Below are positions 10,390 to 19,820 of a stretch of 64,000 bases of DNA, in pieces. The notes under the pieces were generated by a model that was not told the origin of the DNA, did not search any database, and was given only the letters and a program-made list of their open reading frames with translations. The stretch comes from Bacteroidales bacterium (GTDB lineage Bacteria > Bacteroidota > Bacteroidia > Bacteroidales > VadinHA17): the NCBI GenBank assembly GCA_024763075.1, contig JANTGF010000006.1:1-64000 (forward strand). The letters run 5' to 3'. Position 1 is the first letter of the stretch; every line of letters starts with the position of its first letter. Both the position numbers and the translations under genes were made by a program.

Positions 10390-11591
10390 GAAGCTAAGGT
10401 CTTAAAAAAATGAATAAGTCCTTCTGAAAGTGCAAAATTATCATAATTTTGTTTAACAAACTGATAACCTTCCCTTCTTAACTTTTCACAAACTTCCGGA
10501 TGATCAATCACTTTACTAATCTGGCCGATGAAATCTTTGGCAGAGTCAGCCGTTAAAAGATGCTTTTCGTTCTTCGCGGGAATACCTTCCATTCCTTTGG
10601 TTGTGGTAATGATGCATTTCCTACGGGCCAGTCCTTCAATAATTTTAACCCTCATTCCACTTCCTGAAAATAGAGGAATTACCATGATTTTGCCATTTTC
10701 CATAAAAGCTTCAACGTCTTCAACTTCTCCAAAATACGTTATTCCCGGGCCATTTATGAAATCAGCATGTTTTATGTCGGGATTCCTGCCTGCTATAATG
10801 AGCTTTAAGGCCGGATAATATTTATGCAAATGTGGCCAGACCTCCTTCAAAAACCATTTGAGGCCTTCAATATTCGGGTTCCAGTCCAAAGCACCGATAT
10901 ATATCAGATCAATTGGGGAAGAATCATTTTCAGGAGTTTGATATGCATCCATCCGGAGGCCGAACGGAACCACATGCAAAGGCCCTTTGTACCCCAGTTT
11001 CAAGATTTGATCTGAATCATTTTGTGAGATAGGAACAACTCCGTCGTACTGTTTTAATTGTTGAATCTCGAAATTTCTAATTCTTGAAGTAAGTATGCTG
11101 AGGTAAATCGTATTAAAAATATTCTTAGAGTTTTTCTTTAAACCTTCCCAAATCATAAATTCAATGTTGTGAGCTCTCATTACGATCCTGGCCGATGAAT
11201 GTTTACGGATAACAGGGATATAAAATGAGAGGCTAAGCCCTTCCAGCAAAACAATATCAAATGATTGTTTTGTCAGTGATTGTATGATCTCATTTGAAAA
11301 ATCTTCTGAGTAGAAACGGGTCAGGTTATAGGGTAATTTGGAAAATAAAAGGTTATTTAAGAGCTTTCTAAATCTGACTTCAGTATTTAAATGAACCACT
11401 TTAAAGCCTAAAATACCGGATAAATTTACCGGAAGTTCAACATCCTCTTTTGGATGTTTTGAGGTTTGCATACTGATGATCTCAAGTGAAACTCCATGTG
11501 ACAACATTCCTGTTGAAAGACTCCAGGTAGCCAGAGAACCACCATCTTTTGGAGGATAGGGAATTTTATTACACAACTGGAGAATGTTCAT
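10386..11591 (-). CDS. Family 4 glycosyltransferase
   Basis: 401 residues with GT-B organisation. The N-terminal domain starts MNILQLCNKIPYPPKDGG. The C-terminal Rossmann domain has IDLIYIGALDWNPNIEGLKWF, the donor-binding stretch VMVIPLFSGSGMRVKIIEGLA-type (about residues 300-325), and GRNPDIK. It probably transfers a nucleotide-activated sugar at the cytoplasmic face for lipopolysaccharide or another surface glycan. The specificity is unknown. It overlaps the LptF/G gene by 23 bp upstream and the GT2 gene by 4 bp downstream. The link with an LPS-export permease supports an envelope-glycan role. Confidence 0.87.
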   Translation of the reverse strand: MNILQLCNKIPYPPKDGGSLATWSLSTGMLSHGVSLEIISMQTSKHPKEDVELPVNLSGILGFKVVHLNTEVRFRKLLNNLLFSKLPYNLTRFYSEDFSNEIIQSLTKQSFDIVLLEGLSLSFYIPVIRKHSSARIVMRAHNIEFMIWEGLKKNSKNIFNTIYLSILTSRIRNFEIQQLKQYDGVVPISQNDSDQILKLGYKGPLHVVPFGLRMDAYQTPENDSSPIDLIYIGALDWNPNIEGLKWFLKEVWPHLHKYYPALKLIIAGRNPDIKHADFINGPGITYFGEVEDVEAFMENGKIMVIPLFSGSGMRVKIIEGLARRKCIITTTKGMEGIPAKNEKHLLTADSAKDFIGQISKVIDHPEVCEKLRREGYQFVKQNYDNFALSEGLIHFFKTLAS

Positions 11592-13113
11592 TTTTTGTTT
11601 TTGATCCGGATTTTATTCTTTTCTTCAACACAGCAAGTAGTTTTTTTGGCCATTTTAAATAAGTCTCAGTATTCATTATGGCAGAATCGTTTGTGGCTTT
11701 ATAGGTGAGGAAAACTCCCATAGGTAGCAAGATGAATGAAGAAAGCCACATTCCTGCAAATGGACCCATAACTTCCTGTCTGACAAATTTCTCGCCCGAT
11801 AATGATACAATATAGTAAAAAACAAAAAATATCACCGAAATTGTAATGGGTAAGCCTAATCCTCCTTTCCGGATGATGGCACCGAGTGGTGCCCCAATGA
11901 AAAAGAAAATCAAACAGGCAAATGACAGCGTGAATTTCCTGTGAAATTCTACCTGGTGCCTTCTGATTAGTTTTCTCCTGGAAATTATGGAGTTTTTAGT
12001 TGTGGTTACAAAATTTTTTGAAGAACGTGCCATCATCAGAGCTTTTTCCACAACAGTTTCCTGTTCGGACTGGCTTAAAGAAGCAAGGATTTCTCGTGGG
12101 TTAAAAGGAAGTGTATCGGTAGCTGATTCCGTTTGCTTGTTTTCAGGCTTTCGGGTTGTGTCAGACTCCATTTTTTTGTGTATTCGTTTTAATGAAGGCA
12201 CATTCGAAAATAATTGATTCTTTTCCAGGGTATTTATAAACAGGGTTTTTCTTCTGTCGAGAAGTCGGTTCATTGAATCAGTTGCTGTTACCAATTGATT
12301 CATGTTGAGCATTGAAAAATTGTTTTTAAAAAGGTTTTCATCAGTTCTGTTAAGTCCGAAACCGGTAAGTTTCAGAACAATACTCTCTTTTTTAAAGTGA
12401 TCCTTACGGAAAGGGTAGGATTTATCTTTTCTGTTTCTCCGCTTTTTTGACCTGTCATATACATCATTATATGAATATCCATTATAAAGTATCAGGTAAA
12501 TATTTTGCTCATCCGGTGTAACTTTCATGTATCCGGAATCAGCATAGGTTACAGAAATATTTCCCATTTTTTCAGATTGGTCATAAATCAGTATCTTTTT
12601 CAAAAGATTTGTTTCATAGTCTTTTTCAAGAATTCTGATGGTATAGCCTTCAATCCCATTGTAAAATTGCCCGGCAGTTATATTAAACTCTGGTCGTTGC
12701 CTTTGGATATCGTAAAGCAAAGATCTTGATTTCAAATTTGTTACAGGTAAGATATTGTTCGAGAAATAAAAAGCAACAATGCTGATGATTGTCACCAACA
12801 CAATAAGAGGTTTCAGAAACCTTTGCAAAGAAACTCCCGCCGCTTTAATAGCGGTCAATTCGAAGTTTTCTCCAAAATTGCCAAAAGTCATTAAAGATGC
12901 CAGTAAAATTGCCAGTGGTAATGCCATGGGTATAAAACTAACACCAAAATAAAACAGAAGCTGACCAACAACCTTTAATTCAAGACCTTTTCCGACAAGG
13001 TCATCAATATATTTCCACAGAAACTGCATAATCATGACAAACAGGGTTATCAGAAATGTGAGGATTAATGGCCCTGAAAATGACTTGATAAGGTATTTAT
13101 GCAAGCGTTTCAT
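11569..13113 (-). CDS. LptF/LptG family permease
   Basis: 514 residues. There are three N-terminal membrane helices (about 15-35, 55-80, 100-125), a long periplasmic jellyroll domain (about 130-390) with a charged insert near 300-345, and three C-terminal helices (about 395-480). This is the YjgP/YjgQ layout of the inner-membrane LPS transport components that work with the LptB ATPase to extract lipopolysaccharide. Bacteroidota usually carry two such paralogs, and I cannot decide between LptF and LptG. It heads the overlapping gene run LptF/G-GT4-GT2-ribBA-fmt. No TAnnTTTG box was seen in the 84 bp upstream. Confidence 0.9.
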   Translation of the reverse strand: MKRLHKYLIKSFSGPLILTFLITLFVMIMQFLWKYIDDLVGKGLELKVVGQLLFYFGVSFIPMALPLAILLASLMTFGNFGENFELTAIKAAGVSLQRFLKPLIVLVTIISIVAFYFSNNILPVTNLKSRSLLYDIQRQRPEFNITAGQFYNGIEGYTIRILEKDYETNLLKKILIYDQSEKMGNISVTYADSGYMKVTPDEQNIYLILYNGYSYNDVYDRSKKRRNRKDKSYPFRKDHFKKESIVLKLTGFGLNRTDENLFKNNFSMLNMNQLVTATDSMNRLLDRRKTLFINTLEKNQLFSNVPSLKRIHKKMESDTTRKPENKQTESATDTLPFNPREILASLSQSEQETVVEKALMMARSSKNFVTTTKNSIISRRKLIRRHQVEFHRKFTLSFACLIFFFIGAPLGAIIRKGGLGLPITISVIFFVFYYIVSLSGEKFVRQEVMGPFAGMWLSSFILLPMGVFLTYKATNDSAIMNTETYLKWPKKLLAVLKKRIKSGSKTKNEHSPVV

Positions 13114-13197
13114 CCGTAGCTAACTTAATGCTTGTTGATTGGTAAATTATTAACGGAAATCCTGAAAGAATATTTTAGCAGTGGTGGTTTAGCTAAT

Positions 13198-13578
13198 TTA
13201 TAACCCAAGTAAATGTTTTAAACTCTGTATTTGTTGATTCCACAAATCTGTTGCATCTTCAACTTCATCCTCTTCTGCAAAATCTGTAACAATTAATGCA
13301 AGGTCATTGGTTAGATCGTCGGTATGTAATCTGAACTCAAAATACGACTTTGGATCTTCATCATCATCCAGCCAGTGAAACCGGACAAATTTCCCATCTT
13401 TTTTTAAGATCATTTCTGCCTCCTGTTCACTTCTTTTCCAGACAAAAGTAAACTTTTTGCCATCTACCTTAACATCATCGGCAAACCATTCGGCCAGGCC
13501 TCCTGCAGTGCTAACTCTGGGGAATAATACTTTGGGTGATGTGTAGAATGTATATTCAAGTTCGTATTTTACTTTCAT
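13198..13578 (-). CDS. START-like domain protein
   Basis: 126 residues, soluble. The pattern KYELEYTFYTSPKVLFPRVST, then GLAEWFADDV and the acidic C-terminal part DFAEEDEVEDATDLW match the small SRPBCC/START-like family typical of Bacteroidota (Pfam START_2). A hydrophobic-ligand pocket is expected from the fold, but ligand and role are not known. It sits alone, 84 bp before the LptF/G gene on the same strand, and could head that transcript. Confidence 0.85.
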   Translation of the reverse strand: MKVKYELEYTFYTSPKVLFPRVSTAGGLAEWFADDVKVDGKKFTFVWKRSEQEAEMILKKDGKFVRFHWLDDDEDPKSYFEFRLHTDDLTNDLALIVTDFAEEDEVEDATDLWNQQIQSLKHLLGL

Positions 13579-13877
13579 ATTTATTTTTTATTAATTATTT
13601 TCTTTTTTAATACCTTACTTTTTTCTTTTTATTTCCAGTATTTCCTCATTGTTTGGAAGGGTAAAAAAAGTCTGTAATAAATAATCCTTTATTTTTGCAA
13701 TATAGTTAAAAATGGGAAAAGAAAAAATTTATTTAATTAAAGACTCTCAGTTAGGGTAAAATATTGGATTGCAATGTGATAAGCTAAAATATGATGGAAG
13801 TGAAGAATTAACTCCTTTTGTGGAAAACATGAAATCAAGAAATTTAAATATGTTTTTTATTATTTAACCGGAAGTTG

Positions 13878-13885
13878 TATATTTG
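13878..13885 (+). promoter_or_regulatory. Candidate promoter -7 box for the tRNA locus
   Basis: TATATTTG fits the TAnnTTTG consensus and lies about 58 nt before the truncated tRNA copy and 220 nt before the intact tRNA. No clear TTG sits at the expected -33 distance. A transcript from here would include the tRNA fragment and both hairpins. Confidence 0.4.
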
Positions 13886-13936
13886 CGTGCTCAAAAATGA
13901 ACAATCTGTTTGCCATCCGGATGAATAGATTTGATT

Positions 13937-13961
13937 TATTTTGGCGAGATAGCTCAGTTGG
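13937..13961 (+). repeat. Truncated 5' tRNA copy (left direct repeat)
   Basis: These 25 nt are identical to 14100-14124, which hold 6 nt of leader plus the first 19 nt of the tRNA gene (GGCGAGATAGCTCAGTTGG: acceptor 5' strand and most of the D arm). No matching anticodon or T arm follows, so it cannot form a tRNA. The two copies flank 138 bp. Confidence 0.85.
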
Positions 13962-14050
13962 CTCCGAAAAAACAGAAATCTGTGATTTCATATTTTTTCG
14001 AGAGTCCTCGGAAATACTCCAAATTAAAATTTGGTAATTTCCGGGATTAG
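13962..14050. other. Two long imperfect hairpins between the tRNA repeats
   Basis: First hairpin, about 13962-14010: CGAAAAAA pairs with TTTTTTCG, with an inner GAAATC/GATTTC stem. Second hairpin, about 14010-14048: CTCGGAAAT pairs with ATTTCCGGG, with an inner CCAAATT/AATTTGG stem. Neither is followed by a U tract, so they are not ordinary terminators. Their function is unknown. Confidence 0.6.
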
Positions 14051-14105
14051 AGCTCTTAGTAGTAAAAGTAAACAGTAAGCTAAGAAGGAGAAATAATTAT
14101 ATTTT

Positions 14106-14179
14106 GGCGAGATAGCTCAGTTGGTTAGAGCGCATGATTCATAATCATGAGGTCCCGAGTTCAAATCTCGGTCTCGCTA
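14106..14179 (+). tRNA. tRNA with CAU anticodon (probably elongator tRNA-Met)
   Basis: A 74-nt cloverleaf can be drawn. The acceptor GGCGAGA pairs with TCTCGCT (one G-U pair). The D arm is GCTC/GAGC, and the anticodon stem CATGA/TCATG has the loop TTCATAA giving anticodon CAU. The T arm is CCGAG/CTCGG with the TTCAAAT loop, followed by discriminator A. CCA is not encoded. The paired first position argues against the initiator. A lysidine-modified tRNA-Ile2 is not excluded. Confidence 0.93.
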
Positions 14180-14191
14180 CATTGATAGACA

Positions 14192-14228
14192 GGCGGTTAC
14201 ATTCATTAAAAGAGTGTAGCCGTTTTTC
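14192..14228 (+). terminator. Rho-independent terminator after the tRNA
   Basis: Stem CGGTTACATTC/GAGTGTAGCCG (11 bp with G-U pairs) with a 7-nt loop, directly followed by TTTTT. It lies about 15 nt after the tRNA end. From here to 14689 there is no gene that I can support. The region holds one weak hairpin near 14334-14366 (GTGCATTATC/GATAATGTAC) and otherwise nothing recognisable. Confidence 0.8.
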
Positions 14229-14689
14229 ATTTACACAGCAATTTGCACAACTTTAGGCCTTTTGTTTATTGCTTTTAGAATTATGAGCTTTACCATCCTG
14301 GTGTACTACCAGGTTAAACTTTAATGTAAGGAAGTGCATTATCCCACCTTTCGAAGATAATGTACTTTTCAACCTGATTTAACTCAAATTCCCCCGATTT
14401 TTAACCTAAATCTAATTTTTATGATCTGTTTTAAGAAATGAATGAGAGGCTATAAATCATTATGAATTGACCTTATAATGTGGAAAAAAATTTTTGAGGT
14501 AAAAGTTGAATAAAATTAATGCAATCGTTTGGGTAAAATATTTCAAAAGCATAATTTAGTAGCCGGAAACTTATTGGATTGGCCGGTAATTTAAAACTTT
14601 GCTGTAAGTAGTATTTGAACCGGTTTTAAAATTGTGTAGTTTCTGTAAGTTTTAATTTTATTTTTCTTAAAATATTAAAATCTAAACGT

Positions 14690-15922
14690 ATGAGATCCAG
14701 TTTGCTTTATTTGATGTTCTTATCAGTTCTTTTCTCATGTAATAATAAAAAAGAATTGAGTTTCAGTGTTGAAAACCCTACCAGCAATACGCGGAAGGAT
14801 GAGCCCGTTATTGTTAAAAGAGCCGAGTTGGTTTCTTTAATTGGTTCTGTAGATGAGATTATGCTGCCGGTATTAAAAACTGCATCAGGAGTTGATATTC
14901 CCTCTCAGGCGGATGACCTGGATAAAGATGGTAACTGGGATGAATTGTTTTTTCTGATTGATCTTAAGCCAAATGAGACAAAAATAGTAAAGGTCTCTTT
15001 TATTGGAATAGATCAGTTTCCAGAATATCCGGTTCGTTCCAATATCCGGTTTGCAAATATGGATCTGCCGGATCATAAGGAGCTTTCCGATGCTCCCAGA
15101 TTAAAATCCACTGTATCTGAGAATTCGCAGAAGTATTTTCAGATGGAAGGCCCTGCGTGGGAGAATGATAAGGTTGCTTTCCGGAATTATTATGATGCCC
15201 GGAATGGTTTTGATATTTTTGGGAAAAAGGTTCCCTATATGGTACTGGATAGTGTAGGAATCATTGCTCATTCCTACCATGTACCCTTGAATTGGGGAAT
15301 GGATATTTTAAAAGTCGGAAATTCACTGGGTGCAGGAGCTATTGCAATTGAAAAAGGAAATCAGTTTTACCGTTTTCACAATCTGGATGAGGGGAGCCTT
15401 GAAATTGTTGCTGATGGTCCGCTTCGAAGTATATTAAAATTGAAATTTAAAGGCTGGAAAGCTGGCGAAGATATTTATTCAATGGTTCATGAGATCTCAA
15501 TCTGGGGCGGTGCTCAGTTTTACCAGAGTAAAGTAACAATTTCGGGTTTGAAAGGGGACGAACATCTTATAACGGGTATTGTAAATATCGATAGTGATTC
15601 TTTAATAGTTAAGGAGCCTAATAGTCAATATGTTATTATGGCTACTCATGATAATCAGGCCTATGATGGGGAAAAACTTGGACTGGGTTTGTTAATTAAA
15701 AAGGATGATTTCGTAAGAACCAATATTGCTCCTGAAAAAGGGGATGGAATTGTTCAAACTTATATGGCTGAACTGAATATTCGAAACGATAAGCCGGTGA
15801 AATTTTATTTTTATTCCGGCTGGGAACTTCAGGATAAACGCTTTGCTGACCCATCCTATTTTCTTAAAGTTATGAAGGAGGATGCAGACAGGTTTGCAAA
15901 TCCTGTTTTTTTGAAAAAATAG
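14690..15922 (+). CDS. DUF4861 family lipoprotein
   Basis: 410 residues. The signal peptide ends in VLFSC (Cys17), giving a probable lipoprotein. The body matches my memory of DUF4861: DDLDKDGNWDELFFLIDL near residue 85, GPAWENDKVAFRNYYDARNGFDIFG near 155 and YHVPLNWGMDILKVG near 205. Some relatives are found in polysaccharide-utilisation loci and are suspected uronate-acting enzymes. This gene stands alone with no SusC/SusD or glycoside hydrolase neighbours, so no substrate can be proposed. A terminator follows. Confidence 0.8.
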   Translation: MRSSLLYLMFLSVLFSCNNKKELSFSVENPTSNTRKDEPVIVKRAELVSLIGSVDEIMLPVLKTASGVDIPSQADDLDKDGNWDELFFLIDLKPNETKIVKVSFIGIDQFPEYPVRSNIRFANMDLPDHKELSDAPRLKSTVSENSQKYFQMEGPAWENDKVAFRNYYDARNGFDIFGKKVPYMVLDSVGIIAHSYHVPLNWGMDILKVGNSLGAGAIAIEKGNQFYRFHNLDEGSLEIVADGPLRSILKLKFKGWKAGEDIYSMVHEISIWGGAQFYQSKVTISGLKGDEHLITGIVNIDSDSLIVKEPNSQYVIMATHDNQAYDGEKLGLGLLIKKDDFVRTNIAPEKGDGIVQTYMAELNIRNDKPVKFYFYSGWELQDKRFADPSYFLKVMKEDADRFANPVFLKK

Positions 15923-15973
15923 TTTGGATTTTGAGAAAATACTGTTTGAGAATTGTAGGATTGTGTTTAATGA

Positions 15974-16002
15974 AAAGGGAGGTGAATTTCCTCCTTTTTT
16001 TT
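15974..16002 (+). terminator. Rho-independent terminator after the DUF4861 gene
   Basis: Stem GGAGG/CCTCC with loop TGAATTT, preceded by AAAAG and followed by eight T. It lies about 50 nt beyond the stop codon and before the ATP-cone gene. Confidence 0.8.
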
Positions 16003-16061
16003 ATTGGAAGATATTGTTTGTATTTTGCGGATAAATAGAGTTTTTTTTAAAATCATTTGAA

Positions 16062-16910
16062 ATGGGAATAAGTATAGTAAAGAAATCGGGCGAGTCCATA
16101 CCCTTCGATCCTGCTAAAATGAAGAATTCACTGGAAAGATCCGGTGCAGGTTCGGATGACATCAGGTTTATTTTGAAGGAGGTTGAAAAAGAGCTGTACG
16201 ATGGTATAACTACCCGGAAAATATATCGCAAGGCTTATGCTTTATTAAAAAAGATTTCCAGTGGAGCTGCGGGCAGATACAGGCTGAAGGAAGCAATAAT
16301 GGAACTTGGGCCTACCGGGTTCCCGTTTGAAAAATTTGTTGGGGAACTATTCCGTTATCAGGGTTACAAGGTAAAAACCGGAGAAATTGTACAGGGGAAA
16401 TGCGTGAGTCATGAGGTAGATGTAGTTGCAGAAAAAGAAAATGAGGTCTTAATGCTGGAATGTAAGTTTCACGCATTGGCAGGTCGGAAAAGTGATGTAA
16501 AGGTATCTCTTTATATTCATTCCCGTTTTGAAGATATCCGGGATGAAAGAAAAAAGAACCCTCAAAACACGGAGGATTGTTCTTTCAAGGGTGGCCTGGT
16601 AACGAATACAAAATTTACCGGGGATGCAATTGACTATGGTATTTGTGCAGGTTTAAAAATGATTAGCTGGGACTTCCCGGGTTCAGGCAGCCTGAAAAAC
16701 AGGATCGATATTTCAGGTTTATTCCCTATTACCTGCCTTTTTAGCCTCAGAAAAGCTGAAAAAAAGCAATTAATTGAACGTGGAGTGGTAATGTGTAAAG
16801 AATTGTGCGAAAAACCTGATCTTATTAAAATTTTGGGAGTAACTCAAACCCGTTTTAATAAAATACAGCAGGAAGTGACAGCAATATGTAATTCTAAAAT
16901 TCATGCTTAG
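16062..16910 (+). CDS. ATP-cone domain fused to a PD-(D/E)XK (Mrr-like) nuclease domain
   Basis: 282 residues. Residues 1-85 read as an ATP-cone, the nucleotide-sensing module of ribonucleotide reductases and NrdR (SIVKKSGESIPFDPAKMKNS, then DGITTRKIYRKAYALLKK). From about 87 a restriction-endonuclease-like core follows: GFPFEKFVGELFRYQGYKV, then HEVDVVAEKENEVLMLECKF, where Asp120, Glu133 and Lys135 fit the D...ExK catalytic triad. The C-terminal 90 residues end in a helical segment. Known family logic suggests a nuclease sensitive to (d)NTP levels, which is inference. The gene stands alone between a terminator and eno, with no methyltransferase nearby, so a classical restriction role is unlikely. 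Confidence 0.78.
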   Translation: MGISIVKKSGESIPFDPAKMKNSLERSGAGSDDIRFILKEVEKELYDGITTRKIYRKAYALLKKISSGAAGRYRLKEAIMELGPTGFPFEKFVGELFRYQGYKVKTGEIVQGKCVSHEVDVVAEKENEVLMLECKFHALAGRKSDVKVSLYIHSRFEDIRDERKKNPQNTEDCSFKGGLVTNTKFTGDAIDYGICAGLKMISWDFPGSGSLKNRIDISGLFPITCLFSLRKAEKKQLIERGVVMCKELCEKPDLIKILGVTQTRFNKIQQEVTAICNSKIHA

Positions 16911-17069
16911 TAGAGGTAATTATACACAGCAGCTGAACTTTAAATGCTTGGTTATGATTTAATTAGTTTAATTTCATAATGAGATTCCGGCAGAATGGAT
17001 GGACCTGGGATTTTATTTGTCGCAAAAAATAACCTGATAAATATCTTAAATAATTTAGCTTTTATTGAT

Positions 17070-17077
17070 TACCTTTG
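17070..17077 (+). promoter_or_regulatory. Candidate eno promoter -7 box
   Basis: TACCTTTG matches TAnnTTTG and implies a leader of roughly 65 nt before the eno ATG at 17150. No TTG lies at the expected -33 spacing. Confidence 0.45.
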
Positions 17078-17137
17078 TTGAAATTTTGTCAAAAATTGTG
17101 CCCTGTGTCAGCAATGGGGTAGAAAAAATAATTTTAA

Positions 17138-18433
<1,296 letters not shown>

Positions 18434-18459
18434 TTTATTTTAATTCGATATTATTAATA

Positions 18460-18488
18460 TGGGGATGTCAACCGGCATCCCTTTTTTA
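18460..18488 (+). terminator. Rho-independent terminator after eno
   Basis: GGGATG (18462-18467) pairs with CATCCC (18476-18481), followed by TTTTTT. It lies 28 nt beyond the eno stop. Confidence 0.8.
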
Positions 18489-18504
18489 TGTTTTTTACGG
18501 AAGC

Positions 18505-18533
18505 TTGAAGTTTCCATAATTTCCTTAGCTTTG
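18505..18533 (+). promoter_or_regulatory. Candidate promoter of the cation antiporter gene
   Basis: TTG at 18505-18507 and TAGCTTTG at 18526-18533 with an 18-nt spacer, close to the Bacteroidota consensus. It lies 27 nt before the ATG at 18561 and directly after the eno terminator. Confidence 0.55.
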
Positions 18534-18560
18534 TAGAAATTTTTATATGCTTTTAAAAAA

Positions 18561-19799
18561 ATGTCAATAGAGATCATTCTGGGACTGATTTTAATTACCG
18601 GCTTTATTTTTGCTGAGGTTTTTAAAAAAATGGGTTTTCCTAAAGTTACCGGTTATATTCTCGCAGGTGTTTTCTTAAATCCGGAATTAACCGGAATTAT
18701 TCCTGCTGACTTTTCAAAAAATTCAGAATTTGTAATTCACATCGCTCTTTCTTTCATAACCTTTTCAGTGGGGGGTGCTTTATTAAAAAGCCGTATAAAA
18801 AGTTTGGGTAAATCAATCCTGACCATTACTTTTTTTGAGGCACAGACTGCCTTATTGTTTGTAGTTTTGGGTTTTTTAGTGTTTCTGCAATTTTACCATA
18901 TGCCTGAATTGGCTTCTTTTCCGGCCATCCTTGCATTTAGTATTCTTATTTCCATCTTTGCTTCACCAACAGATCCTTCGGCAACCCTTGCTGTGCAAAA
19001 AGAATACAATGCCAAGGGAAAAATTACATCAATCATTATGGGTGTTGCAGCATTTGATGATGTGCTGGGGATAATGAATTTCAGCCTGTTTACTGCAGTT
19101 GCACTTTCTGTAATTGGTGATGGAGATATTGATATGGTTAAATCTGTTATGGACCCGGTAATTTCTATTGGAGGTGCAATTTTGCTGGGAATTGCCTCCG
19201 GATTTATATTAAAGCTCGTAACAAAAATGCTGACAGGTGAAACGGATGGTTTGTTAATTGTAGTAATTTCAGGTTTTCTGATTGCCATTTTTGGTATTGC
19301 TGACTGGCTTCATGTCGATGAACTTCTTTCTACCATGACCTTTGGTGCGGTTGTAGTGAATTATAGTTCTTTACAGGAAAAGATCTTCAGGTTACTGGAG
19401 AGATACACAGATGAACTGATCTTCCTGTTATTTTTTACCTTAAGTGGAATGCATTTAAATTTTAGTACCCTTGGACCTTCAATGATACTTATTTTGTTTT
19501 TTGTGATTTTAAGAGCCATGGGGAAATTTACGGGTACTTACATAGGTGGTTCCATTTCACATGAAGATTCAAAAGTGAAGAAACTAACTGCGTTTGGGTT
19601 GATACCCCAGGGTGGAATAGTAATAGGTATGGCGTTACTATTAAAAGGTAAGCCTGCATTTTCTGATATGGCCGATATTATTATCAGTATCGTTATAGGA
19701 GCCACAATTATTCATGAGATAATTGGACCGGTATTTGCAAAATATGCTTTGAAAAAAGCTGGAGAAATTAAGCTTCCCAAAGACAATAGAAAGCAATAA
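18561..19799 (+). CDS. Cation:proton antiporter (CPA2/Kef-type membrane domain)
   Basis: 412 residues with about 11-12 hydrophobic segments. The pattern KKMGFPKVTGYILAGVFLNP at the N-terminus, the discontinuous-helix motif SPTDPSATLAV and the Asp-Asp-containing GVAAFDDVLGIMNF are typical of the CPA superfamily Na+/H+ exchanger fold. No C-terminal TrkA-N/RCK domain is present, so it is the membrane unit only. Ion specificity (Na+ or K+) cannot be read. It has its own promoter-like box and is convergent with the NifX-like gene. Confidence 0.9.
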   Translation: MSIEIILGLILITGFIFAEVFKKMGFPKVTGYILAGVFLNPELTGIIPADFSKNSEFVIHIALSFITFSVGGALLKSRIKSLGKSILTITFFEAQTALLFVVLGFLVFLQFYHMPELASFPAILAFSILISIFASPTDPSATLAVQKEYNAKGKITSIIMGVAAFDDVLGIMNFSLFTAVALSVIGDGDIDMVKSVMDPVISIGGAILLGIASGFILKLVTKMLTGETDGLLIVVISGFLIAIFGIADWLHVDELLSTMTFGAVVVNYSSLQEKIFRLLERYTDELIFLLFFTLSGMHLNFSTLGPSMILILFFVILRAMGKFTGTYIGGSISHEDSKVKKLTAFGLIPQGGIVIGMALLLKGKPAFSDMADIIISIVIGATIIHEIIGPVFAKYALKKAGEIKLPKDNRKQ

Positions 19800-19820
19800 G
19801 AATATAATTTTTTATTAATG

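Noticed and set aside
14690-15922. Polysaccharide utilisation locus around the DUF4861 gene
   Set aside because: No SusC/SusD pair, glycoside hydrolase or polysaccharide lyase lies nearby. The neighbours are a tRNA locus, a nuclease-like gene and eno.
16062-16910. Restriction-modification system
   Set aside because: The nuclease domain has no methyltransferase or specificity gene next to it, so a classical system is not supported.
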